Of a stretch of 64,000 nt of DNA, positions 28,380-38,170 are shown in pieces. Made by a program: the position numbers and the translations under genes. The stretch is from Symbiodinium natans (taxonomy: Eukaryota > Sar > Dinophyceae > Suessiales > Symbiodiniaceae): contig CAJNDS010000471.1 of the NCBI GenBank assembly GCA_905221605.1, positions 1 through 64,000 on the forward strand. The letters are read 5' to 3'. The notes under the pieces are model-generated. The model was not told the DNA's origin and ran no database searches. It saw nothing but the letters and a program-made list of their open reading frames with translations. The stretch's first letter is position 1; each line of letters begins with the position of its first letter.

Positions 28380-30424
28380 TCAGATTAGGGGGGCCTCGGA
28401 TTCACGGGCCACCTTCGAGATGAGGGAGATGGACATTGCTCCTTAACTTTATAGGACTTGGGGATTGAATCCGAAGGATACAAAGGATGCCCGACATCTA
28501 CATTCCCTACATCCTGAAGCCCTCAGGTACCCCTCAAGAAGAAACACGTGCGACCTGCATCTGCCTCAGGTTCAATGTGAGTTGTGTTTTTCACGGTTTG
28601 GTGCTGAGAGCCTTGTGGATTTAAGCATGTCGATGTATTTCGCACTTATGGCGTTTGAGCTTGCGGGTTGCGGATGGTTGCGGGTTCGGAATGAGAATGT
28701 TGGGGTTTCCCTGCATCACCTATGCCGCCTAAAGACCACAAGGCCAAGGGGCTTACGGCTTTGGGCATTGCCTATCTAGCAACCCGAAACCAGCTTCAGC
28801 CTAGCATTTGCATAGAATCATAAAGGATGCATCCGAGAAGTCTTTTGAACTTAACTGGAGGCACCAATGCCTAAAACCCTGAGGGCATGTAGTGGCAAGG
28901 GACGCAGGTTTGTCGACCCTGACTTTGACCAGCGTTTGTGGTTTAGGCTTTCAAGGTACGGCAGGATGCAAACTTAACTGGCCAGGGAAGTGTTCAATAA
29001 GGCCTGGCAAAAAAAAGGGGAATCACATGCCGTCGTCTTGTACCAGTGCAACTGCTTCACCGACACCAAGGCATCCATCGAACGGCACATTACGAAGCCT
29101 CAACCCAGCCGAGCTCTCCTTCATGGCCCTCAAGCCCGTGTCAGAGTGCCATCCCTAAAAGAACTGGGAGCTCGAACATGTGGCGAAATGGTCGGAATCC
29201 GGGAGGACACCTTGTCACAGCTGGGGGCAAGCCCCCCGAACCCAAGTCTTAAATGAGCTGAGGGCCTGGCCCTAGCGCCCAGGTATTTTGAGGTTGATAG
29301 AGGGTGTAGACATGATGCGAGTGTTGCTGATCCTCTGGGTTCCTAGATGCTGGCAAGCCGACAAACTTCCGAGGGCACACGCGAGTTTTTTTGTTTAAGG
29401 GATCGGGTGGGGGATTATTATCTCCTGGCAAGCCTGATACTACGGGACACAGGGCCTGCAACTCAACAAGGCCCTACTCTGGATCAAGCAGCATTGCGAT
29501 CGTGCTTGTTGTAGGGCCACCCACAAAGTCCGAAGTTCCAACAGGCTCTAAGCTCCACCCACAACCCACAATGGTCACAACCCACAAGCGCTTGAAAAAC
29601 TTCAAATCCTTGGCTCGGTGCCTCTGATGTGAGGGTATTCGTTCCCACTTCTGTGGGCTCCTCTCCTAGGCGAAATGGGAAGGGCTCCCCCAAAACTAAC
29701 CAAGGCGCCACTCCCGCGATTCGGGGGAGGGGGGCGTTTTTGGGGAGGAGCTGGGAAGCGGGGGCGCTTTGCTGGTGTTCTCCCTCGAGTTTGAAGCAAG
29801 GAATTGCAAGCCCCGCTAAGGCTAAGGCTGTCATCCCAGCACTGCTTGTCAAAACGCCTCTTTTAGGTTTAACCCCTGGAGGCTCCAAACTACTTAAGAC
29901 AACCAGGACCATAGAAGCAGTAGCAGTAGCCACAAAAGCGTAGGACCACTGTAGGACCACTGCAGGACCACTGTAGGACGTGCAGGATGTCGGTTGGGCC
30001 TCGAGCCTCCTGAAACCCTTTCAGTGCTGAGTGCCCAGCTCGAGCACCCAAAAGTCTCAACCTTGGGCTGGATTCAGCGCTCTCTGGCATTGTTTGAGGC
30101 GCGGACTTCTGTATTTGGTTCTGTCGGTTCCAGACTGTCAGGATACACAGGAACTGAAGGCTCAAGGCTCAAACCCGCATTATAGGCAACCACCGAAGTT
30201 TGAACCATACACAACCCAAGCAATGCAGCACATAAGACCTCTCTGGCCAGCAGCTCAAATCAATGATCGGAGAGACATCGCTTTGGGGCCATTACAAACA
30301 TTAACTACTACCTGCAGACCCACAAACCCCCATCGCAGGCAACTCTGAATACCAAGTTCTCCCTAACTATACTTGAGAGCATCGCGGAGAAAGCTAGTTC
30401 CCTAGCAGAAGGCCAGCGAGTAGA
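28380..30424. other. unique sequence, no supported gene
   Basis: Short ORFs on both strands, the longest 158 codons on minus at 29484-29960 with no recognisable domain. A small tandem GTAGGACCACT(G) repeat lies at 29940-29975. Nothing else stands out. Confidence 0.4.
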
Positions 30425-30429
30425 AACTC

Positions 30430-31745
30430 CGCAGAAACTCAAGACGAGTAGAAATTGCAACGAAACCTTCCGCAGAAACTCAAGACGAGTAGACATTGCA
30501 ACGAAACCTTCCACAGAAACTCAAGACGAGTAGAAATTGCAACGACGCCTTCCGCAGAAACGCAAGACGAGTAGACATTGCAACGAAACCTTCCGCAGAA
30601 ACTCAAGACGAGTAGAAATTGCAACGATACCTTCCGCAGAAACTCAAGACGAGCAGAAATTGCAACGAAGCCTTCCGCAGAAACGCAAGACGAGTAGAAA
30701 TTGCAACGAAAACTTCCGCGCAGAAACTCAAGACGAGTAGAAATTGCAACGAAACCTTCCGCGCAGAAACTCAAGACGAGTAGAACTTGCAACGAAACCT
30801 TCCGCAGAAACTCAAGACGAGTAGAAATTGCAACGATACCTTCCGCAGAAACTCAAGACGAGTAAAAATTGCAACGAAACCTTCCGCGCAGAAACTCAAG
30901 ACGAGTAGAAATAGCAACGGAACCTTCCGCGCAGAAATTCAAGACGAGTAGACATTGCAACGACACCTTCCGCGGAAACTCAAGACGAGTAGACATTGCA
31001 ACGAAACCTTCCGCAGAAACTCAATACGACTAGAAATTGCAACGAAACCTTCCACAAAACTCAAGACGAGTAGAACTTGCAACGAAACCTTCCGCAGAAA
31101 CTCAAGACGATTAGAAATTGCAACGACACCTTCCGCAGAAATTCAAGACGAGTAGAAATTGCAACGAAACCTTCCGCAGAAACTCAAGACGAGTAGACAT
31201 TGCAACGGCACCTTCCGCAGAAACTCAAGACGAGTAGACATTGCAACGAAACCTTCCGCAGAAACTCAAAACGACTAGAAATTGCAACGAAACCTTCCAC
31301 AAAACTCAAGACGAGTAGAACTTGCAACGAAACCTTCCACAAAACTCAAACGAGTAGAAATTGCAACGAAACCTTCCGCAGAAACTCAACTCAAGACAAA
31401 CCTTCCGCAGAAACTCAAGACGAGTAGACATTGCAACGACACCTTCCGCAGAAACTCAAGACGAGTAGACATTGCAACGACCCCTTCCGCAGAAACTCAA
31501 GACGAGTAGACATTGCAACGACACCTTCCGCAGAAATTCAAGACGAGCATATAGAAATTGCAACGACATCTTCCGTAGAAACTCAAGACGAGTAGAAATG
31601 GCAACGAAACCTTCCGCGCAGAAACTCAAGACGAGTAGAAATGGCAACGAAACCTTCCGCAGAAACTCAAGACGAGTAGAAATGGCACCGACACCTTCCG
31701 CAGAAACTCAAGACGAGTAGAAATTGCACCGACACCTTCCGCAGA
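30430..31745. repeat. 41-bp tandem array, about 32 copies
   Basis: The unit is AGAAATTGCAACGAAACC, TTCCGCAGAAAC, TCAAGACGAGT. Variants (GAAACC/GACACC, AGACATTG/AGAAATTG, CCACAAAAC) are interspersed and some units are lengthened to 43 or shortened. No spacers differ between units, so it is not a CRISPR array. Two diverged units lie at 26236-26312. Confidence 0.95.
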
Positions 31746-31936
31746 AATGGGCTCTAGGGGGACTTACGAGGGCTATATGGGGGTCGTAGGGGTTTATATC
31801 CGGTGTTTAGGCGGTTGGGCCTTTGTATCTGCAGGCGCTACTCGTCCTTCGGGCGCCAGCTCCTCAAGGCACATCGAGGCACCAGCTTCGAGGACCTACT
31901 TGGCGGGTTTGGCGGGTTCATTGGTAAAACGAGGAA

Positions 31937-31994
31937 TGAACTTTCGTAATACCATGCTTATAATGGCTTATAACCCTACTTATAAATACCCAAA
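31937..31994. repeat. partial copy of the palindromic mini-element
   Basis: ACCATGCTTATAATGGC followed by TTATAACCCTACTTATAAAT resembles the right half of copy A (17846-17960). The GAACCTCCAAG end is missing. Confidence 0.4.
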
Positions 31995-32128
31995 TTAAAT
32001 AAGCCTTCAAGTATCAGCTTCTGAGTCCAATATATCCAGTCTGATCCACCATCCCTGGGTCATTGAATGTTGGTGGCATGAGTTCACAAGCTCATGCGCC
32101 TTCAAGACTCCGATTTCTTAAAGGCTTA

Positions 32129-32274
32129 CTTGGAGGTTGCATGGGTACTTACAAGTAGGGTGATATATAAGTATGGTCCTATGGTATGATTAGCTGTAAC
32201 CTATCTATAGCTATAGCTATATATTTAGGGTACTTCTAACCCTACGTACAAGTATATACCCATGAACCTCCAAG
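32129..32274. mobile_element. 146-bp palindromic mini-element, copy B
   Basis: Left end CTTGGAGGTTGCATGGGTAC and right end near-complementary, finishing GAACCTCCAAG. The central part (TATAGCTATAGCTATATA) is AT-rich and itself palindromic. It shares both ends with copy A at 17846-17960 but differs in the middle. Confidence 0.7.
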
Positions 32275-32420
32275 CAGGGCAACTGCAGGCGAAGTCGCAG
32301 CTCTCCTCCAAATGGACTTGCCGCCCACCGAGGTTTGGACTTCCCAGCAGCCGCGGATGATCCGGCGCACTGGCGGCTGGCAAGGGCGAAGCCATTTGTA
32401 GAAGCAGTAGACGAATGATC

Positions 32421-32446
32421 CTAAACCCTGAACCCTAAACCCGCTA
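32421..32446 (+). repeat. short telomere-like tract
   Basis: CCCTGAACCCTAAACCC, an isolated degenerate tract of about three units. Confidence 0.7.
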
Positions 32447-33093
32447 AATATAAGATGTACAACTCACGCAACTGGATGGGACATATCTGTGCCACGCGCC
32501 TTTCTTCATTCCAGTGAGCCAAGAAATGCCGGATGACGCCAGCGCAGAACAAACGTGAGAGTGGAGAGTCCCGACTGCCGAAACCACTTAATCCCCTGTC
32601 AGCCTGGGGTCCTATCGCTGCCAGGACCCTTGTTTCTTTTGGGGGGATACCTAATCTTCTTACGATGTCATGCTAAACAGAAACACTAACCTCTGTCATC
32701 ACTCAGTAGCTTAGCCTTGCTCTACTCCAGCAAAGCAACAGGCCTTTGCACTACCGAATGCCTGTTGTGAAACTGAGAAAAAGGCATCTACGCTCGAGCG
32801 AGGGACTGTGACCCATCCCGGGGCAATTTCAGGGGCTCCCAATGCCTGCTCCGTCCTTCCCGCCCCCACCGCCTCACCTCACCGCCCCTCCCCATGCTTC
32901 TACGTATTACATGCTTCATCAGGCTTCCATGTTTTGCCATTGTTATTTGAGCCGTGTTCTCCAACCCTCCTCCCCGAAAAAAGCTCACGGCTACTTGCTC
33001 CTTGACCCTGAGCTCACTCACCGCTAATATTGCACCCTGAACCTGTATGGGGAATTCAGGACCCACAGATGAAGCCTAATCCCCCTTCCAAGT
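32447..33093. other. unique sequence, no supported gene
   Basis: Mixed composition, only short ORFs; no repeat or domain seen. Confidence 0.35.
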
Positions 33094-33950
33094 CTAGCAC
33101 CAAGAACTGCTGCCGCTGAAGCTTGGTAAACGAGCACAACACTTTAAGATGGCATCCGCAACTAGTCTCGAGCGCTCTCCCAACGATGCTGCGGACGTCA
33201 GCTTCAAGATGGCCTGTTCTGGCATGTGCTGCTTAGTGCTGCTTCTCTGCTTCTGAAGAACTTCGGCGTGGGCGGCGCAGGATTCTGATCGAGAGGGGCC
33301 GCCACTGCTGCAGCGGAAGCTGCGGAAGCTTGGTAAGCGCAAGACGTTCTCTTCCAGCAGGCCCAGCCTTCCTTCATTAGCCGCTTCGGCAATCATTTTC
33401 AGATAGCCAAAGCATCTGCAGGTCTTCAACTAATTCTTGCTGGCACGCGGGCTGATGACGCAGGAATCTGAACAACAGGGACGCCCACTGCTGCCGCTGA
33501 AGCTTGCTAAGTGACTTCACAACATTGCTAAGGTGACCCGTGCAGGGCACCACCTTCGGCAAGCTGCTGTCATTGCTGGACCCCGAAAGCAGTTCTTCCA
33601 TCCGGCCCAGCATGTCATTTGCGATAAGCTGCTGCACAACTGGGAGGCTCCTAGTTCCATACCAGGTCAGAGTCTGGTGTGCAGCCTTTCGTACCGTTGA
33701 ATCTGCGGCTCGGCAGTGCCCAAGCAAGTCTCGAACGTTCTTCCGAAGGATGCGGCGGACGTCAGCTTCATCAAAATGGGTTGCCCTGGCCTTTGCCAGC
33801 ACCAGACACCAAAAACGACCTGAGATTGAAGAAATAGTCAGATGCTCGCATGGGCTTAACAGAGGCACGAGGGTTGGGGAGCGCATTTGCGTGATGGGAA
33901 GGGCTTCGTATGCTTTGAAGCAAGCTTGCCGGGCGCTTAAAAATTGCAAA
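33094..33950 (-). pseudogene. remnant of a repeated helical protein gene
   Basis: A minus-strand frame at about 33430-33850 reads like a helical (ARM/HEAT-type) protein: FDEADVRRILRKNVRDLLGH, RKAAHQTLTWYGTRSLPVV and SKLQRQQWASLLFRFLRHQ. Downstream, a block at 33100-33420 repeats parts of it with divergence. The (A/G)AGCTTC(A)GCGGCAGCAGT element occurs near 33480, 33300 and 33108, and the GCGGACGTCAGCTTCA element near 33757 and 33188. The coding frame changes by an indel near 33390-33420. No proper start or stop can be assigned. The ARM/HEAT label is only a resemblance. Confidence 0.4.
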
Positions 33951-34640
33951 CGCAATGCTCGCATGATGGGTTTGGATTTAAAAAACAGGGGGTTGGGGGG
34001 GGGGGGGGGGGGGGGGGGGCGGGCAAACACCCCCCCCCCCCATTTCCAAACACTGGATTCATATGCTTTTGGAAAGCACGCTTGGCTTAAAAAGGTACGA
34101 TAGGCAAGGATTCATGTGCTTCCAAGCAAGCTTGCACGGGGGGGGGGCAGGGGTTGGGGCGGGTTTGGGGCGGGGGGATGGGGGGCTTATGCGATTTAAA
34201 AAAAGCGGGGCTGAGAGGCTGCTCCCCCAAATCCAAGCGATGCTGCAGCGATGCTTGCATGATGGGTCTGGAAAGAATTTGTGTGCTTTTTAATCAAGCT
34301 TGTAGGGATTCATATTCTTCCAAGCAAGTTTGCACGGCAAAAAGGAAAGGATTTGGGGTGGCGCAACATTTGCAAACACAATGCTCCCCCTCATTTGCAA
34401 ACACGATGCTGATGGGTCTGGCAAGTAGGATTGTTATGCTTTCCAAGCAGGCTTGTTGAAAACAAAATGCTCGCATGATGGGTTTGGAAGGGTTTCACTT
34501 GCTTTGAAGCAAGCTTTCACAGCTTAAGAAAGCAGCGGGCTGGGCAAACACAATGCTCGCGTGATGGGTTTGGAAAGGGCTCTTCATACGCTTTGGAACT
34601 TTTCGCGACTTGAAAATCTGCTTTCGAGGCAAGCTTGCAC
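33940..34640. repeat. degenerate satellite related to the 25-kb array
   Basis: Repeated AAACACAATGCTCGCATGAT, GGGTTTGGAAAGG and GCTTTGAAGCAAGCTTGCAC blocks, with poly-G/poly-C at 33985-34042. It shares the ACACAATGCTCGCATGATGG core with 25376-26232 but has its own GCAAGCTTGC element, itself a palindrome. Confidence 0.75.
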
Positions 34641-34774
34641 AGCTCAAAAGCAGGGGGAGGTTGGGGGTGGGGGAAGGGGGGGCGGAAAAGCGGAGAAGCA
34701 GAGAAGCGGAGAAAGGTGAGACCAGAGGGCAGGCAGAAAACAAAAAGCGAAAAGAACAAATCTAAGCACACACC

Positions 34775-35024
34775 AGCCATACCGCACTCGGCAAGGCTGC
34801 AAGATGCGATGCGGAAAAAGATGGACATGCTTCCGATACATAAAACAGGGCAAGAGACAACCGAAGAACTTCTGCCGCTCGACATTGCTTCCACAGGCTG
34901 TGGTGATGCTGAAGTCGCGGTTGTCACTCTTCATGGCCATGACAACATTGGCAAATTCAGTAACTGCTTCGGACCTGTGGAGCAGAGATCACGGGCACTT
35001 GCTTACAAGTGCATGGCTCGCTAA
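34775..35024 (+). CDS. exon-like segment, unknown protein
   Basis: The plus-strand frame is protein-like over about 80 codons: RLQDAMRKKMDMLPIHKTGQ, then TTEELLPLDIASTGCGDAEV and AVVTLHGHDNIGKFSNCFG, ending at a stop at 35024. Family not recognised. The 5' limit is uncertain because the frame runs back into satellite sequence. Confidence 0.35.
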
Positions 35025-35325
35025 CACGCAAAGAGAATGCCCTGATTCTCTCGCGCCTGTCCAGCCTGCCCATCTCGGCCACGTGATCGAGCAAGGCCTA
35101 GCCACGCTCGCATCAGCGGGCTGGCCGTGCTCACCAACTCATCACTATAATGGTATTCATGTGTGGAAAGAACCCTGTATATCCTGTCAATGCTCGCGGG
35201 TACTTGAAGGTCAGTTCCATATTGCCTTGGGGCTCCTGGTCTGCTTGGAGACCACGCGCCAGCGCACCAGATCATGCACCTGCGGAAGTGCATAGAAATG
35301 CACTGGCATGAGCGGGACTGCCCTC

Positions 35326-35496
35326 CCGACACGCCCAAAAATCGACAGGTGCAGACACTCGTGTGTCGGAGACAAGGCGCCGCGAGGTACGGAAACAGAT
35401 CCGACCTCAGGCTTCTTCGACGAGTCCCTACATTGTTACGTAATGTTCCATGGTGTTGCTTGTCCTCTCCAGGATCTGCGGCGTAAGATAGCGTAA
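35326..35496 (+). CDS. exon-like segment, unknown protein
   Basis: Plus-strand frame with RCRHSCVGDKAPRGTETDPT and SGFFDESLHCYVMFHGVACP, ending at TAA near 35496. It is on the same strand as the segment at 34775-35024 but that one ends in a stop, so they would belong to different genes or a broken one. Confidence 0.3.
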   Translation, partial: PTRPKIDRCRHSCVGDKAPRGTETDPTSGFFDESLHCYVMFHGVACPLQDLRRKIA

Positions 35497-35508
35497 GTCT
35501 ATGCATGT

Positions 35509-35775
35509 CTATGCAAACGGATCCTCAGCAGTCCGAGGCACCACAGGAGCCTGTAAGGATCCCATTCCTCGGCTCCGACCTCGGAACGAACTCGAGAACG
35601 GAATGTCAGCTGCACGGTTTGGGGCTGGAACTTTGTAAACCGAAACAACCACCATGCTTATCTTGATGTCCCAGCTGCGCATGGACATTCGGAACAAGCC
35701 GTTGCCGAGGTCTTCGTCAAAGATGACTGGTCCTAGGGAAGAGCATGCAACACAGCAAAAATTCCTGATGGCGCT
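35509..35775 (-). CDS. exon-like segment, unknown protein
   Basis: The minus-strand frame reads SLGPVIFDEDLGNGLFRMSM and RSWDIKISMVVVSVYKVPAP, running to a stop at 35509. It faces the plus-strand segment just to its left. No domain recognised. Confidence 0.3.
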   Translation of the reverse strand, partial: SAIRNFCCVACSSLGPVIFDEDLGNGLFRMSMRSWDIKISMVVVSVYKVPAPNRAADIPFSSSFRGRSRGMGSLQAPVVPRTAEDPFA

Positions 35776-35977
35776 GCCAAGCTGGGCCAAGCTGAAAAGT
35801 TGGGCCAGGAGCCTGCGCTGCACCCTGCATTCCATCCAAGACCACTGCCGGAGAGTTAGCGCCACATGTCCTGAAAGGGATTCGAGCAGATTTACGGCAT
35901 GAGGTTCCTTCCGCACACAACAACCCTTCGGCAGTGACTGGCAGCAACCTCAGCGGCTCACAACCATTCACAACCAC

Positions 35978-36108
35978 TCAGGGTCGCTCAGGCAATGGCT
36001 CGCGTGGTTCGCGCTTCTGCATCTCCAGCGGCTGCTCCAGGTCAGACAGCTGCTTTCGCATGAGCTCCAGCTCAGACTTCAATTGCCCGGCAAAGGCTTC
36101 GAGAGCGC
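35978..36108 (-). CDS. C-terminal coiled-coil exon-like segment
   Basis: After CCCAGGTCAG on the minus strand, the frame reads ALEAFAGQLKSELELMRKQL and SDLEQPLEMQKREPREPLPE, then stops (TGA, 35978-35980). Heptads are clear. It probably joins the segment at 36229-36350. Confidence 0.4.
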
Positions 36109-36228
36109 CTGACCTGGGATTCGCTGTGATTTAACGGAACCGCCCTCATGGGAGCAGTTCCTGCTCGAGTGTTGCTCTGGTCTGGACCCCAAAAGTCCCA
36201 AAAGTGTGCCGGCGAGCTTATGCGGAAC

Positions 36229-36350
36229 CTGGGAACCGGGCTCCGACTCGAGCTCGGCACAACGGCTCTGCTGGGATGCCAGCTCCTGGCGTGCTTCGTG
36301 GAGGGCAGCCTCGACGGACCTGGGGCACAGGTTCCAGAAAAGCTCCCGCA
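36229..36350 (-). CDS. coiled-coil exon-like segment
   Basis: Minus-strand frame RSVEAALHEARQELASQQSR, CAELESEPGSQ, ending at CAG/GTTCCG. The implied intron to 36108 is about 120 bp. The 5' boundary is not defined. Protein unknown. Confidence 0.35.
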
Positions 36351-36599
36351 AGCTCTGCTCTTGGGGCGGGGTGGGCTGTATACATGGAAAGTGGCTCGCA
36401 GGCTCGCAAGGGTCTGCTAAACTCAAGCTAGGCAGCCAATACTTTTCCTCCCAGGCTGCCTCCACATTGCGGCACCTGACTTTTTGAAAGCCATGGAAGC
36501 AAGGCACGCCACGAAGGGGAGGTTCAGGGTGCGATGAGCTAACGCTGTCCCAATATTCGACACATTGTGACAACGCCACGGCTTCTCAGCATTTCTCAG

Positions 36600-36860
36600 C
36601 TCAGCCCGCCCGAGTGCTGCCAAGCCACGTGGTCTCAATCTCAGGGTCCTGATGGTAGCAGAAGGCAAATGATGGCTGGCTCTGACGAAGCTCTGCACAT
36701 GAGGAGTCTTGGGAACTGCTACATCCTGCTACGACCCGCTGGTGCAATGCCCTGCGCATCGCTGGACCTGCTGGACACACTCGACCCGGGGGTCCCATCG
36801 GACATTTCGGAGTCCTTTCACCGCAACGTGCTGATGTCTGCATTAGGCTTCGATGACTGA
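36600..36860 (+). CDS. exon-like segment with stop, unknown protein
   Basis: Plus-strand frame ends LHMRSLGNCYILLRPAGAMP, then LDLLDTLDPGVPSDISESF and SALGFDD before TGA. Texture is protein-like; no family recognised; no convincing acceptor. Confidence 0.25.
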   Translation, partial: LSPPECCQATWSQSQGPDGSRRQMMAGSDEALHMRSLGNCYILLRPAGAMPCASLDLLDTLDPGVPSDISESFHRNVLMSALGFDD

Positions 36861-37008
36861 ACAGCATTAGGGGCGAAACCCCTAAATCTACCCTCCAAAC
36901 CCTAGATCGGAGGGGAAGCTCTCCAATTAGCCCCAAAACTGTCTGCGGCTGCAACTGAATGCCCCCGGACGCATGGCTTCTGTCCGTCTCCTAGCCTTCT
37001 ATCTATAC

Positions 37009-37043
<35 letters not shown>

Positions 37044-37294
37044 AGGGCTTGTTTAGGATTTGGGCTTCGAATTTGCAGGTCCTGATGTCTGCCAAAACAG
37101 GAAGCCAAGAAATGCCAAGACTTGGGAGAAAGGCCTCCAACTCACTCGCCGTCGGGCTACGATGACTGAACAGCATTAGGGGTGAAAATTACTAGATGTA
37201 CCCTCCAAACCCTAAATCTTGAACAAACGCTAAACCCCTCGACCGAAGCCGAAGCTTTCCCATTCGCCCCAAAACCGTTTGCGGCTGCAACTGG
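36848..37294. repeat. direct duplication of a ~115-140-bp block
   Basis: A block beginning CGATGACTGAACAGCATTAG at about 36851 and ending GCGGCTGCAACTG (36957) recurs at 37159-37292 with a CTAAACCCCTCGACC insertion. A (CT)n microsatellite (37014-37043) lies between the copies. Confidence 0.75.
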
Positions 37295-37320
37295 ATTAAT
37301 AGCTTCGCTGCCAGCGCCCA

Positions 37321-37790
37321 CTGATTTGGTAGGGGCCTAGAGGCTTGTCGTATGTCCCTTTTCTTCGTGCTTGTAGGGTTTGGGGGAGCGTCTAGATCTT
37401 CCGTGCTCGTAGTATGAGGGGCTAGTGACTGCCCTGTGTTCCTGTGATTTGGTAGGGGCTTGGAGGCCTAAAGGTTTGTCGTATGTCCCCTCCCTTCGTC
37501 CCTTCGTGTTGGAAGGGTGTTGTGAGGGCCCGGGAGGTTTGTCGTATGTCCCCTTTCTTCGTGCTTGTAGGGTTTGGAGAGTGTCTAGATCATTGTCATA
37601 TATCATTTGCTTCTGTGCTCGTACTATGAGGGTTAGTGACTCTCCTAGGAGCTTTGTCATATGTCCCCCTCCTTCGTGTTCCTGTGATTTGGTAGGGGCC
37701 CTGGAGGTTTGTCGTATGTCCCCTTTCTTCGTGCTTGTAGGGTTTGGGGAGCGTCTAGATGAGTATCATATATGATTTGCAGCAAAGTTC
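37321..37790. repeat. ~100-bp satellite, about 4-5 partial copies
   Basis: Repeated GGAGGTTTGTCGTATGTCCC, CTTTCTTCGTGCTTGTAGGG and GGGGAGCGTCTAGAT elements, with CTGTGATTTGGTAGGGG starting several units. A stray unit end with TATCATTTGCTTCCG is at 37905-37947. Confidence 0.85.
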
Positions 37791-38014
37791 CCCCACCTAA
37801 CAATCCTCCAGGCAGAAGTTTCTTGAAGTTTTTGTATGTTTTTTGAAGGCTGGCTTTATGTTGAACATCAACCCTTTGAATTGCTCCCCTGACCTCCCAA
37901 CTGTTTGGGGAGCGTTCAGATTATTGTCATATATCATTTGCTTCCGTAACCCTGAACCCTCGACATCCCTCGAACCCTGTCCTCTGACTCGGGGTTGAGG
38001 CAGGGCCCGTGCCG

Positions 38015-38170
38015 CCCGGCCCAAAATGATAAAGAAAACAGTGACCCCAATACTCCGGCCCGTGCTGGTCATCCCTGTCCTCCTCATCCGTGATATCGAA
38101 GAACACGCAATTTGGATTCTGGCGCACTGGGTCGTCCTGGCCAATGCACCTCGGTTCACAACAGTCTTCC
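38015..38170 (-). CDS. exon-like segment, unknown protein
   Basis: A pyrimidine tract with acceptor CCTCTCTTCAG (38171 up) precedes a minus-strand frame reading EDCCEPRCIGQDDPVRQNPN, then CVFFDITDEEDRDDQHGPEY and WGHCFLYHFGPGG. Charged and aromatic residues are distributed as in real protein. Family not recognised; the 3' border is unclear. Confidence 0.4.

Noticed and set aside
30430..31745. CRISPR array
   Set aside because: Units are contiguous with no distinct spacers, and the context is eukaryotic.
32560..32760. Possible structural RNA gene
   Set aside because: Short phrases looked rRNA-like at first, but no conserved core or stem pattern could be followed.
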